DNA of 64,000 nucleotides from Liolophura sinensis (GCF_032854445.1 NC_088300.1:7318001-7382000), one strand, 5' to 3'; positions 25,701-38,399 are shown, numbered from the stretch's first letter. Notes: generated by a model from the letters alone, not told the origin. Numbers and translations: made by a program.

Positions 25701-26389
25701 CTGTAATGTGTTTAAAAATTGTCCATTTTTCTTTTATTTCTGTGTTTAAGTTTATAATATATGTTTGCCTTCTGACAAAAATTGATGGAAAGAATTTTTC
25801 CAAAAAAAAAAAAAAACCCACAAAAACCCTTCCATCTGTTCGCGTTATTTATGGTATACTCACAGCTTTGAATGGATTATACAGTTCAATAGCGCGATTA
25901 ACATGCTGGAGTTCTTAAAATTAAATACCCTGCATTGCCATTCAAAACCAAACCCTTTTGTTCTCTTTTTGTATATGGTTTAAGACATTTAAATTGACTG
26001 TTGATTTGAATAGGATCCTGGAGCTATACATTTATACAACACCCGCCATTGATTCCTATCAAATATGTAAATGATCAGTATGTAAAGAGGAGAAGTGTTT
26101 TGTTGACGCATACAGCGCTGATACCGGCATGGATGTTGGAGACATTTAAGAATGTGCACAGGTGGAAATCTGAACATACATAGCACAGAAATATTGTGGA
26201 AATATGGAAATGTTAAACCCAGGTCTTTGATCGCGACGTTTAGAATCTTCAAAACAAATGCCGAACTGCAAAATCAATCTTTCTTCTCTTTGTCGTTTTT
26301 TTCTAAAGATATATTAATTTAAACATTGCAAATAACTTACCGCAAGTCAGAACATAAAAGCAGGACTGTTTAATAGGTTTGATTTATGA
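19786..26389. other. Long gene-free stretch
   Basis: Mostly AT-rich. Composition is more balanced around 20590-21190 and 22490-22960. Short frames (such as 25202-25588, 128 codons) show no domain. An A-run lies near 25802-25816. CGATTGACAG at about 23053 is a one-mismatch PBX-MEIS decamer. No RNA gene or mobile element recognised. Confidence 0.45.
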
Positions 26390-26880
26390 GCCTATAAAAA
26401 GCGGCTCGCGGACTTTAATCACAGCGCCATAAATACACCAGATGCTATTCGGCCCGTGTGGCCAGCCGTGTTATGGGAGGCAGTACCCGCCAAATAACCA
26501 CACCCTCTCGTCTGTTTGACGATAGTCACAGAACAAGGCATATCAGGCCTATCAATAAAATTTATTAATTTTGATGATTTTTTTAATATTGGCTGTGAGA
26601 GCCTTGGTCACTGAGCTGAGTGGGTCGGCTATGGGTGCCGGGGTTGACACCCAGGGGCTCGCCACGCGACATCTTGACAGCGGCCGTGTACAACACAGTC
26701 TATTACAAGGCGGCTCGGGGCCCAGGGATAGCGGTTAATAAAGATATCAGCTGATATAGGCTCACGGATGAGGGATTTTGAAAAACCGCCAGCGAGCTAA
26801 GAGTAGGAGAGGACAGAATTCTGACTGGCAATCGAGAGCTGAATGACACATGGCGAGCGCCGCGGGGTAGCCCCGTCCCT
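26390..26880. promoter_or_regulatory. Candidate cis-regulatory block
   Basis: A GC-rich, complex island abruptly bounded by AT-rich DNA. It contains posterior-Hox/Cdx-like words (GCCATAAATACACC near 26426, GTTATGGGAGG near 26470), an AT core CAATAAAATTTATTAATTTT near 26553, and the dyad GATATCAGCTGATATAGG near 26742. No coding frame of interest overlaps it. Confidence 0.3.
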
Positions 26881-28020
26881 GTCACTATTACCCAGCCACC
26901 GAACTCGACTCCTCAACATCTACCCCTCAATATTGCATTTTGTTTTCGCTAGAGTCGCCCGTACTCACTTCTCACAATGGCTCAATGAATGGGGAGGGCT
27001 GGCTCTAACCGATCGTCTGGATAAAATGTAATGGACTGGAAAATCCTCTCTTTTCTCGTGGAATTCGAAGTTTATGGATGAAGGGAGAAGCAGAGTGGTT
27101 TGCTTTTCGGAAGGTTGGCCCTGTACAATGACAGGAGTGGAGAATAAAAACCCGAGACTCTCCAGCAAATTGTCGTTTATTATAAATGTGACATGCCAAG
27201 TGATAACTTTTACCGCACATTCGTTCAATTACACCACAAATCGTTTTGACTTGTCCCAGAGTTACACTTCAGACAAACAAATAATCCATTAACAGATGTG
27301 AAGCCTGGTCTGTCTAACAGTGCTCACAAAAGTAAATATATGTGAAGTCACAGTACATATAAAGTCATTCATCCCCGCGGCCACAACAATGTAAACTGCC
27401 ATGTTTGTTCTCTACCATTAAGAAATAATGTCCACAGCACATAAACACCACTGGGTCGCTCTGACTTGGAACTGACAGTAAACAGAAAACTTCATTCATA
27501 TTTTCACCGTATCAGTTTATTTAAGCCTACTTCATGACACTGCTGTTATCTTCAGTCAGATATGTTTGACAATAACTTTTCGCCTGTAGTTGAGCAATTA
27601 TTTTGTTTTGACGAGAAGCTGCATTATCTGAGGGCTACGCTGTGTATATTTGTCCACAGATTAAGGGTCATGCTATCAGAGTTTTTCTTCACCGTTTATA
27701 TACCGTAAAATGTTCAAGCAATAAATATCAATACAGTCAATCCCCCAAAGTACGACTGTGCCTTTGAAAGAGGCAGGTTTCACATTTTGAATTATCACGA
27801 ATTTTGGAAACAACAGAGTATGCCTTTAGTACGTTCAGGAATTTTTCGTAACCCCAAATTTTTCTCGATCCACTCCATGAACCCTGTGGTGACTGTTAAT
27901 ATCAGCAGGATGTCACTGAAGTTTTAGAACGTTCAAACATTTTGTACTTCGGATTCATTTGCTGCCGGCAGACGAAAAGCGGCGCAACGGAAACCGGATG
28001 TAACACAATTCCTTTCGTGT
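26881..28020. other. Gene-free DNA
   Basis: Balanced composition until about 27150, then AT-rich. Overlapping frames on both strands at 26843-27292 are short and lack domains. Confidence 0.45.
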
Positions 28021-28420
28021 CGACAACGCCATCTAGCGTCGAACAAGTTAAACACGTGTTAGCAAACTTTTGCTTGTTCATTTGAGAAGCAGGCGGACAT
28101 GTTGTGGCCAAATTTGTCAAACATGGTGCTCTGTTGCCACGGGCAGGGGCCGAGTGGCGGCTACTCAACTTTTCGAGGTGGGAAACGGCACGTAGAGACG
28201 GTATCTACCGTCTAGGTTACGTGGAAGCTTTGGGCCGATCGCTGGGACGGTTAGAGCCGTTGTGGTAACGGTGGACCGTTTTACCTGGACGATCTGATCC
28301 CGCTAAAACCTGAACTGTCCACGCACCCAAGTCACCCCATCATATATCAAACAGACGACCTCTATCTGATTCATCAAGGTCTCCGACCGAAACAAAGCCT
28401 GGGCTGTTCTCTCGTCGTGT
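28021..28420. promoter_or_regulatory. GC-richer block with CTCF-like and Su(H)-like sites
   Basis: CGCCATCTAGCG at 28027-28038 matches the CTCF core with the motif on the minus strand. GTGGGAAA near 28179 matches the Su(H)/RBPJ site. The block is GC-rich relative to its flanks. Function is inferred from motifs only. Confidence 0.25.
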
Positions 28421-29459
28421 CAAAAACTGTGTGAAAACTATTGTTTAAACTTGAAGACAGCTTTGCTCCGAACAAGCAAAAAGAAAATCGCTTTAGGAAA
28501 TTTAACTGATATCTTGATCTTGTCGAACGATTACCCAAAATTTGGTGGCACCTACAGTTTATCCGTAAACAGAAATATATTTTGATATCACATTTGAGTC
28601 AGTGAAAACGACAGATTACAAAACGTCCTGATATTGTTAGTGAATAATTCGATAAATTGGTTATTTTTATGTAAAGTTTTGCTTTGTTTTGTGGATTTGT
28701 TTTGAATTTTTGCTGCCAAAATATTTATCTTTCGAATTAATGTGTATGGTTTGGGCAAGTAGAATCATAACTGCCTTTAACTCTGGTCAGCATGAGAAGT
28801 AACGGTCCAAGAATCGGCCGATCTTGCATGTGGGAAATAAATATTGAATATTGTTTCAGCTCCAATAGAGAGGTTGGGTCTGATAAACAGCATGGTGAGA
28901 TTCATCCGGGCCACTTTTGCTTAGTTATTGGGAAAAACGTTCTGTGTATACACAAAAGGGTTAAGGGAAGACGCTGCTGTTTTCCGTAGAATTACAATGT
29001 GTACATGAGGGCCCGCGGATAATCGTCTATAATCGGCCCTTCTATTCTACTGGAATAACAAATCAGACAGACTTTGCAACCACGCGAGCGTTTTTCACAT
29101 CTCTCAGGCTTAATACAGGCCTTTGCTAAATAGAAAAAGCGGCGTTCCGAGAAAAGAAAGAAAAAAGTAGAATTATTTTGAACGTTGAAAAGCACGACTC
29201 GTAAACGTGTTCAATTATGACAGTATTGGAGATAGATCTCCGATCGAAAATAGGCGTGAACATAAATTTTCTGTTCACATTAATTGTGTATTATTTAGGT
29301 AGAGGGATGTGTCTTCGAGATAAAATTCAGCAGGGACGAGTCTTTATGTTTCTGTTCAGTCAGACTTACACGATACTGTGCATTATTAATCGCGTCATAT
29401 TCATCGGCAGCCATTACCACATGATATAATGACATATCATGCTCATCTGTACATTCATA
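28421..29459. other. Gene-free AT-rich DNA
   Basis: Short frames only. A second Su(H)-like GTGGGAAA lies near 28830. No repeats recognised. Confidence 0.45.
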
Positions 29460-29720
29460 TATTAACCTACACTGCCCTGCACTCGCTCACATCGATCGTA
29501 AGTATGAAAGAGTTTTGATTGACAGGTTTCAGTGACAGAGAAACCTTCCCCATGTCGCTTCCAAAAGTAATTAGTCATGGCATCATTCGCTTATCTCCGA
29601 CCAGGCCAAAACCCCACGGAAAACAAGCGCACGTGCGGCAGCCAATTACCTCGCGGAATGATATCTACGTGAGAGAGAAAAGTGTCAGTGTGGTCACTAT
29701 AGCAACGTAACTCCCTTAGG
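29460..29720. promoter_or_regulatory. Candidate enhancer with exact PBX-MEIS decamer
   Basis: TGATTGACAG occurs exactly at 29516-29525, the same decamer found in the foxA promoter. Homeodomain cores follow within 140 bp (AAAGTAATTAGTCATGG and AGCCAATTACC), and GCGCACGTGCGG holds an E-box CACGTG. The block is richer in GC than its surroundings. Confidence 0.35.
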
Positions 29721-31603
29721 CGCATTTTAAATCATGACCTTATTCGGCCTAGATCGAGCCAATATTTTTAAAACAGTCATTTGTAAAAAGAAAAATTATG
29801 AAGTACAACCGGACTGGTAATTTTCTTGAGCTATTTTGTCATGAAGAAAAGAATTTTTGTCCATATTTTTAGACGATATCCAAGGTACTCCAAAAATGGA
29901 ATGAGACGGAGAAAAATCACATGTTTTGGACGGATAATTTTCTCTGCCTCGGCTAAGCGGACTTCATCACGGCAACTGCTTTATTTTAGCTCCTTCTCAG
30001 TGTTAACTCTGTTTACATAGATAACACTAAAGTGTCGTCTCAAAAACAGGGTTGTGTTAGAGACGTGTGCGAGGGCTAAAAGATTTTGCCGAGAGAAACG
30101 TCTTAAATATGAAATGAGAAAAATACAATTCCGGGGTAATTGTTGAGAAATAACGAGACTCTCGGAGTTCTCGAGAGATTAACGCGTGTTTTGTTAATGT
30201 GATGATATCTGGCCATTACAAGGCTTCCACTCACTATTTCATCGGCGGCCATGTAATTGAAATATCTAGCTGAAAATGGCAGGGGCTGTTGGAGGATTTC
30301 GCCTTAACTGTTTATAAAAACACAATTCGGTCCAGACGGCCCTTCCAATAACCCAATTCTTTACAGCTCTCTTAATTAAATCAGCCAGTAAGGAAGACTG
30401 CAAGTCCCCGCTAGGCAGAGGAAAATAAGAAAAACCTCCCAGTTAACTGCTAGCATTCATCAAGAAAAATAAGTTTGGTCGCTTAGATATTTGTCTTCAT
30501 TTATAGAACGAAAATTCACAAGCTATTGCTCCTACCATGCTTACAAACCAACAATTATTGTTTGTGCGGACTAAAGGGTATTTCATAATATACCCATAAA
30601 AATCATTATCTCCAAGTCAAAAATTAAAAATGATAACATTGTCTTGATTTATTCAGTTACACTACCGAGTTAAAATTTCCATTTCATGGGCTTAATTAAA
30701 GTCAGTAAGTCAAGACGCAGAAATGGTAAAAACCGTGATTAATTCTTTCCGGTTAATGATAGTAGAGGCCCAGGACACAGACTTTCCATTTGCCCTGCTT
30801 ATATTTCCTTTGAAATCCATTTTATCAATGTTTGGGGCGCAGTTTTCCCTGGGCAATTGATTGGGTAACGGAGGCGGACCTTTCATATGCCTCGGTCAAG
30901 TCGCCGGCAGTTAGGTTTGTTTACACATGGTCAAGAGAGCCGTTTCCAGGGCAACAGTTGTTCTAACAAGGATTGACTTTTCCGCTGATATTTGCTCAAA
31001 ACCTTTGCGCTGAAGGACTGAATTTTTGGTACAACAATTGAAGGTCAAGATCGATCGGTCCGGGCCTTCTCGGCATAGAGGCTTCGATGGGGTGTTGGGG
31101 ATTAGACTCTGCTGAAGGTCACTGCGATCAGCTGTGTCATGATGTAGTTTTACACGCACAATTTAACACTATCAAACACTATCAAACAGAGAACTCTTCG
31201 AAGTCTACCAATACTACAACAATCAGCTGTTAACAAATCTGTAAACATATCAGCAAATAGTTCATTTTATATTTTGCTAATACTTTGGTGTATGAAAACG
31301 AATTTTTGCTTCATAAAATTTCACAAAAACATAATCCATGCATGATATACATCCTATTTTACTGATATTTTATAGGGAAAATTACAAGCAATAATTTATA
31401 AAAAAAAATTTTTTTTTACTTTATCATATACGTATATTTGTAGTCCTCTCTAAATCTGGATAAAGCAAAAGTAGTGCTTCTGTCATCAAATATTTTTTTA
31501 TTAAAACTTGGTATTTTTAAGGACTTTCAAATCATATAAATTATAGATCTGATATTTTGATGGGTTTTGTATCAAATAACGTATATGCAAGCCTCCTATC
31601 CCA
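29721..31603. other. Gene-free DNA with possible regulatory sub-block
   Basis: About 30240-30460 and 30750-31140 are more complex and GC-richer. The first carries ACTGTTTATAAAAACAC and CTCTTAATTAAATCAGCC, words typical of homeodomain or Cdx/Fox input. The rest is AT-rich, with A and T runs near 31400-31420. Confidence 0.35.
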
Positions 31604-31690
31604 TTTATTTATTTATTTGATTGGTGTTTTACGTCGTGCTCAAGAATATTCACTTAAACGACGGCGGTCAGCATTATGGTGGGTGGAAAG
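31604..31690 (-). mobile_element. tRNA-derived SINE, family B, 5'-truncated
   Basis: The + strand shows an (ATTT)n tail followed by GATTGGTGTTTTACGTCGTG, then a body with CGACGGCGGTCAGCATTATG. It matches the start of the longer copy at 33710. Only the 3' end of the element is present, so the tRNA head is missing. No clean target duplication was found. Confidence 0.75.
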
Positions 31691-33709
31691 TTTGCTGTTC
31701 CATTATATATCAATACATGTATATATAAATCTAATACCCCAAGTATGGGCAGACGTCACGTGTGTAGTATGAAAAGGCCACGCCCACTCTACTTTCTCCT
31801 GTCTCAAGTTACTCGAGAACACGATTAACATAGAACTCTGACACTAACCCGTCCAGATAACGTATAATATTTTCATTTGACAGAGAATCCTTGAAATTAG
31901 ATAAACCACGTGACTAGATGACGTCTTCGATGGTGAGCTTAAAACTTTGAGGTCAGTAAATCGGATCAATAACGTCAGGGAAGTGTGGTCACGTGACCTG
32001 ACAAAGCTGTGCTTGGTGTTAAAGTCACCTCGTCATGCACGATTTATGTAAGCGTCTTTGGGATTTACACCATCAATATCACCACACCTAGTACGGCAGC
32101 TATCGGTACACCAGATGAGGGCGGATCAGTCCTCGCTAGAACTATATCTTGGAGCGGATTGACAAAATGTTGGAAATCTTCGAGATAATAACTTGATTTT
32201 AAGATCCAATTAAAGTTTTCCATTTTGTGCTTTTTGGGTATATTTTTCAAGCAAATAGTCTCTAACTGTGTCAATATACAGAGCTTTTGGTCGTGGTGCC
32301 ATAAACAGTTTTTGGGAAAGTATTATTGAAAATATTTCGTTATCGTTAAATAGACTGGCTCGTATTTCACGAGTATTCTTATATTCATCGATAATTAGTA
32401 AAAAAATAATTTTCGTTTCACGTGACACTGTCTAACATTAATACTTTCAAGAAACAATTAATAAACTTTTGACTGTAATTAAAAGTACTTGTTAGACTTG
32501 AACGGTTTCGAACCATACTAAGCGTTCGGATTTTAACCGTTACATAACCCTTTTGTAAGTAAATGCTCGAAATTAAATGGTTATTTAACGAATCATGACT
32601 GATATACCGAACAGAGTAAAGGTATTAAGTTCAATATTTACCTACCATCAGAGGTATGATCAGTTCTGTATTGACTGAGACGTTCACTAGGAATCAAGCA
32701 CCTGTTCCGCTGCTGGTAGTCTCTAATATGTAAATGGAATTGAAGAGTGAAGCATAAATACCACCACAAATATATATAATGTTCACAGAAAATCAGGAAG
32801 GACTGAATAGGTTAACCGTTACTCTAGAGCCATACTAGGTATCTAAAACCACATTCTGTTCATTACTTGTAGCGATGGTACTCAGCACTGTCACAACACA
32901 AGCATGTACTAACAAACATTGGGATTTAAAAATGTGAAAATAAACAGTTTTAAAGAATAAATTGTTTACACTTGTTTTGGTTTGAACCTATAAAATTTGG
33001 CCTGATATTATGTGTGGTCTGGTTTTGGTGGTGTCACCCATTTGGCCGTGTTTATAAAAAGAATACCATATCCAACACGAATTTCAAATGCATAAACTCC
33101 TCACCTTTTTATTTTCCTTTGAATTCATGCAGTAAATATGAATGCTCCAGTAGTCATTATGATAGGGGGTACAATGTACTGTCGATGTCATTTCTGTGTA
33201 ATGATTTTCAGCTATATATAGGTAAACTGTATATCTTTCAAAACAATGACTTGTCACGGATCGAACCTTGTACTGTGAGATGCTATGTGATGTCCTCATA
33301 ACTCTACATATAAATATGTCTACGTATAACACCACTGCGACAAGGGATTTGATCTGGTTTATAGTTGATAAGCAGATGGTATATCGAGGTTAGTCACCAT
33401 ATATCTTGAATTCCATCCTAAATATAATAGATGTAATAAAATACATTGTGGTCGTATTTTGGATCTCAGTAAATCGGCTGGATAATCCATACGTGTTAAT
33501 CTATCTGTCTGATTTACACTGCAGCAGAAGGAAAGAATATACCTTACGCATGCTAGGAATATTTCCAAACATTGATCAGTCTCGATTTAATGAAGTATCA
33601 ACATTTGTACGCGTCTTCTAATCTATGACTGGTTATATATCGGAGTATATAAATTAAACGAAATAATCATCAGATTGATGCGCGTCTAAACGTTCAGTTT
33701 ACATATTTT
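31691..33709. other. Gene-free DNA
   Basis: Mostly AT-rich, with chance frames such as 32972-33301. A B-box look-alike on the minus strand at about 33256-33266 has no matching tRNA fold. Confidence 0.45.
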
Positions 33710-34016
33710 ATTATTTATTTATATATATGACTGGTGTTTTACGTCGTCCTCGAGATCATTTCCCTTATACAAGAGCGGCCAGCATTATGGTGGACGGGAA
33801 CATCTCAGTTTACAAACAGTAACTATGCCATATGGGCATGGTAGATGAAATACCAATATGTTCGGAAGAAGCCATTTTCTTTACATTTTTCCCACATGCA
33901 GAAATCGCCAATGGCTACCTTGAGTCAAACTCCTGACCCTATTTCCGCTTTGGTGAGAGACTCCTGGGTCATTACGCTGCGCTAGCGCGCTAACCAACTG
34001 AGTCACTGAGGCCCCC
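33710..34016 (-). mobile_element. tRNA-derived SINE, family B, near full length
   Basis: On the minus strand the element opens with a tRNA-like head, GGGGGCCTCAGTGACTCAG then TTGGTTAGCGCG. Its A-box-like TGACTCAGTTGG lies at 33994-34005 and a decayed B box GGAGTTTGACTCA at 33921-33933. The body follows, then the core GACGACGTAAAACACC and an AT-rich tail. The central part is diverged. It is a non-autonomous Pol III retroposon without coding capacity. Confidence 0.85.
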
Positions 34017-36852
34017 ATTCATAATACACAACATAGTCATCTGTAACAAAGGCAAACTTGACGACCGTGATTTGTTACAACGTTTCCTCGAATGTGTCCT
34101 TTATGCCTGCTGAGTGCCTAATGGTTTCCTTAATAAAAGTTTTGGTTTTTGGTTTGCTCAACAACTACACATTGGGAAATTCGCTATATATAGCTTATAA
34201 TATGCCTTCAAAATATTTTCACTTTTCAAACTATTTTAGGCGTTCAAACCAACTGTACGTTATATGTATACGACGGCCATGCACGGTACTTTCTATGGAC
34301 TGGTATGTTGTATGGGTGATGTCATTTTGCACACGAACATGTATGTCCACAGGGCACCTTATGTTTTGCTGTATACTTGTTGCTTCCTGCGAAACTGAAA
34401 GTCAAGTATTACATTTTATCTAGGCTTTTTGCTCACTGCTTTCACTTAATTCCGCTCAATTCATGGTTGTTTATGGCGTACCTCATACTAAACTATTGTA
34501 ATCATGAGTCTACTGCATATTTGTGACCACGGGCTATAGTTACTGTTGCTTTAACGTATTAGACGACTTGATTTTGCAATGCGCTATCTATGGTAAAAAT
34601 GCAAATATTCCTTAGGTGGCTACTAGCTTCATTAATGGTCTGCTTAGAATTACTTTGGTAGGGATTTTGTGTATGATTTTGGATAATACAATATCAAAGT
34701 GTTTAAATTAAAGGTGGCTTATATGTACCCGTTGTTGGACAGAAACCGGAGCAACTTAGATGCAAAAACCTGTGTTATTTTGTGTGCAGATAGTTTATAT
34801 ATTGTTTGTTCTACAAAATTTAGTTCTTCACTGACATTGACTACTTTGGTCTACTCTCTTCTCGTAGATAAATGAAGAAATATACCACATAAGACGTGCT
34901 TTATAAATTATGCATACATTTACCTTTGTATATAACATTAAACGAATTATCTGTACGTTAAAATAATGTATATAACCATTTGATAGCAAAGCTGATCGAA
35001 GTGTTTATATACGCGTGTGCTTCACTGTCAAGGTTGATACATGCCTGGATGTGTTTATGAAGTGTTTCAACGAGCCGTGAGGGGACAAACTTACTAACCG
35101 CTATAGCATTCTTCCAAGATCAACCTCCAAGCCTCTCATCTAACGTCTTCTTCCCAACTGTACTAGTTATAGTTTTATAGGGTATAAAAACCAGTCAGGG
35201 GCTTGTACTTATTTGCACCTGTACACTGCCCGCAAGTTCCCCCGCGAGTCGGTGCAGGTCAACAGGGACCGGTGGCAACAAACTCTTTAACGAGAGTGTC
35301 ATAATTTCCAGCTCTCTGAAATAGGCAGTCGTGTTTTTCATAGAGAAGACAAGGTAAAATAAGAAAGGGTTTGGGATATTTAACATGGACGGGGTTGCGA
35401 TGTGGCACCCGGGCAGGAAAAGACTGGGTCTGATGCCACGTCCTGGCGCTGGGACCATCATGTTGGGAACGTGATGGCCCGGCGCTGTGGCGGGTTCTCT
35501 CCACTCCGCCAGATCTCCTGAGGGACACATATTTTAGGGAGACACGAAAAACCAAAGACGTTGTTTATTAGCACTCGATTGGCCCACAGGTTGGTCAGGG
35601 AGACGAGACCTAACCATTCCGCCCCTAAGCTACCTGCCATGGCTCCTAACACAACGAGCTTAAGAAAATAGCTCGAAACTTCGAAACCCTCTGCATTGAG
35701 GGCCGATGTTAAAATGTAGAAGTCGTGGGGTCTGGGGGCCTGTGCAGAGTCCTAGCGTCGTCGAGGTTCCTGTCCCAGTGGCCAACCTTTTAAATTTAAC
35801 CAGCTAGGACAGGATTTGAAGCTGCCCATAATCCTTTGAATTGTTTAAAAATACACATTCTCCATTATTGATATAACGTAGTATATAAAAATTATTGTCA
35901 GAATATATACAATAAAAAAATCTAATGTTAAAAGTAAGTTTTCTAAAAGCGTGAAGTCAGTCGTTCAACTATGTTGTCTCATCCTTTGTGGTCCATTCCA
36001 TAATATAAATGATGAAAATAGCCTACCTTTATAGTCTATAAAAAAGGTGTGCATCAAAACTTGAAGAAACATTCATTTCTTCAACATAAAAACGCAACCT
36101 GCAGAAGAAAACAATTACAGAAATGAACAGAAAGAAAGACTGTAGGCGACTTTCTTAACCAAGTTAGAATAGAGGGTGTCAATTAATCTAAATCTATCAC
36201 ATCCAGTCTTTCCGTCGTTAGAGAGACATTCTAAATCAAGTATCACGGAATCAATGTCTAAAGACAACCGTCAACACAAAGAAATCTACTTAGAAAAGAC
36301 ACAGCACGATGTGCGTCAAGTTTTTATAAGATGTCGAAATGGCACTGTGGACACTTAACATGAAATCCATATTCGGTTCCTAACAAGTGACAATGATTGT
36401 TTTCTCTGCCGATACCAAGATACTGTTGATTCTCTATATAGTTGACAATTCAGCTTGATGCATACATAGACAACCTACTCGGCATGAAGTGGAGTTAGAT
36501 TATAGACTTACACATGTTGCAATACTTACTGGTCACTGAATAACTTGAGTCAAAACATTTACTTCTTTTCATGGACCCTCACGTCAGAGTGCTAATAGTT
36601 TTTTTTTTACCTAAAGCCTGATAAAATATTAACATATATAAAAACGGACTTTTAACATGTAGTATAAACAAGCAGCTTATAGGCAATATTTATAAGCTTC
36701 TATATATCACTCCGAAGTTAAAACCATAAAAAATACAACCCAACTTCACATTCTACATTAACGAGAGTATTGAAATTTAAGGGTGTAACGGTTTTCTATT
36801 TCATTTATGATTTCAAACCTATAACTCACTATCTTCTAATATCATAAGGACA
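34017..36852. other. Gene-free DNA with GC-richer block
   Basis: AT-rich except for about 35050-35830, which is GC-rich and complex and carries overlapping minus-strand frames (35195-35652) without a recognisable domain. That block could be regulatory or an unrecognised exon; I cannot tell. Confidence 0.4.
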
Positions 36853-37030
36853 AGAATCTAGACGTCGAATCAGAAGTTTGTTTACCAATCGTTACCCATA
36901 ATGGACATTCCGGATCATTAACTGCAAGATCAGCTTTCAAAATAACGTTCAGCACAAACCGCCAATGAAATAACAGAAGTACATAAAGCAAGGAATTACA
37001 ACGGCTTCATGTATAGAGAAAAGCATTTTG
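36853..37030 (+). repeat. Dispersed repeat R1, copy D, interrupted by a SINE
   Basis: AATCTAGACGTCGAATCAGA, GTTTACCAATCGTTACCC, ATGGACATTCCGGATCAT and CAGCACAAACCGCCAATGAA align with the first third of copy C. The copy is broken at 37030 by a family A SINE, and similarity after the SINE is weak. Confidence 0.55.
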
Positions 37031-37360
37031 AGTGAGTGAGTGAGTGCTTGGGGGTTGAACGTCATACTTTACAATTTTTCAGTCATATGACGACGAAGGT
37101 AATCCTTAGAATGCATGTAATATGCCTCCTTCTTGCAGGACGGATTTCCACCGCTCTTTTATCTAGTCCTGCTTCACTGAGACATTATACTGATACGGAT
37201 CAACCAGTCGTTGCACTACCCCCTTCATGCTGAACGCCAAGCGAGGAAGTTACAACTTCCTTTTTTTCAGGTCTTAGGTGTGACTCGACCCAGGATTGGC
37301 ACTGGATCTACCACTTCCGAAGCAGACGCTTTACCAACTGTGCTATCGGGGCCGGTCAAC
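37031..37360 (-). mobile_element. tRNA-derived SINE, family A, near full length
   Basis: This copy retains the whole tRNA-like head on the minus strand: GGCCCCGATAGCACAGTTGG opens it, with A box TAGCACAGTTGG at 37334-37345 and B-box-like GGGTCGAGTCA at 37281-37291. The body and tail match the 17-kb copy, which has about 20 bp more in the middle. The tail is the same (CACT)n. CATTTTG is repeated at 37024-37030 and 37361-37367, with looser similarity extending the duplication to about 11 bp. Confidence 0.9.
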
Positions 37361-37367
37361 CATTTTG

Positions 37368-38399
37368 GAATGAGACACATTTCAAACAATCGGATTTGGC
37401 CAAATCAGGTATAAAGAGAAATACACGACTTTAGTGAACTAAATCTTATTACCTTGTATACAGGGGAAACACTTCAGACGTGAATATGATTTCAGGAGAA
37501 CTAAATAAAATTTTAGAGATCAGTTGCTTCCAGAAAAAATTGGGTTCATCTTAGCCAGATATATTTGGAAAGTGTAAATAACGGTTTATGGATGGCGTTT
37601 TATAAACAACCATGTGTATATTGGAACGCGTATCAAGCTGGACTATCATTTTCTTTTAAATTAACTACAAAAAAGGAATTACATTTTCCCTTCCAAAGTG
37701 AACTATGAGGATTCAAAACGAGGACAGATGAAAGAGGTCAAGCGGTAATGGAATATTTGTATGTGTCAATTATATGTAATCCGCCATAGCTTTGGCCACA
37801 GCAAATTGTCTCTCACACGAATCTTCTAATTAGTTTGACTATAACCACTTCCGTAGGATTTATTACTAGAAATAATCTGTACAGATTATTTTTATTTGAA
37901 GATTGAGAAGAGAAAACACGATCGATAATCAACGATATTTCTTTTTTTGAGATATTGAACGACAATTGTCCTTATAACCGTTGTAGTAATGTTAACATCT
38001 CAGGATTGCTGAACCATCACTGTCTCTACTTCCACATCAATGTTGTGTGTTCATTAATAGAACCATAGTGCAAAGACTGAACGATGATCCTCCGACCCCA
38101 CACCACCCCTCTCACTCCTGTCCTCGTCCCTGCCGCTTCGTTTACCTTAGCCATTTATAGTGTTGTAACTTGACAATCATCTGATATCAAACTATCCCCG
38201 CGCTGTGTAGCCGACAAGTACAATGGGTTATGTATAGTTAATAGAATTGTAAATTGTACCGTAACGTAAAGTCGATATACATGCGCTTGCGTTGACCTGT
38301 CCGTCCCAAACATTTCATCACAACACGAGCAAGCTCTGCCACATTGCTTATTATCAGAAAAGGAGTTGTTGGAAGGAAACGAGTTTAATATCATGACAG
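37368..38399. other. Gene-free AT-rich DNA
   Basis: No gene or further repeat is recognised. A minus-strand 79-codon frame at 38155-38394 has no domain. Confidence 0.5.

Noticed and set aside
26580-26665. Possible tRNA-like segment around GGGGTTGACACCC
   Set aside because: The B-box match is poor and no cloverleaf forms.
33253-33272. Perfect B-box word (minus GGTTCGATCC) suggesting a tRNA gene
   Set aside because: No A box at the right distance and the arms do not pair.
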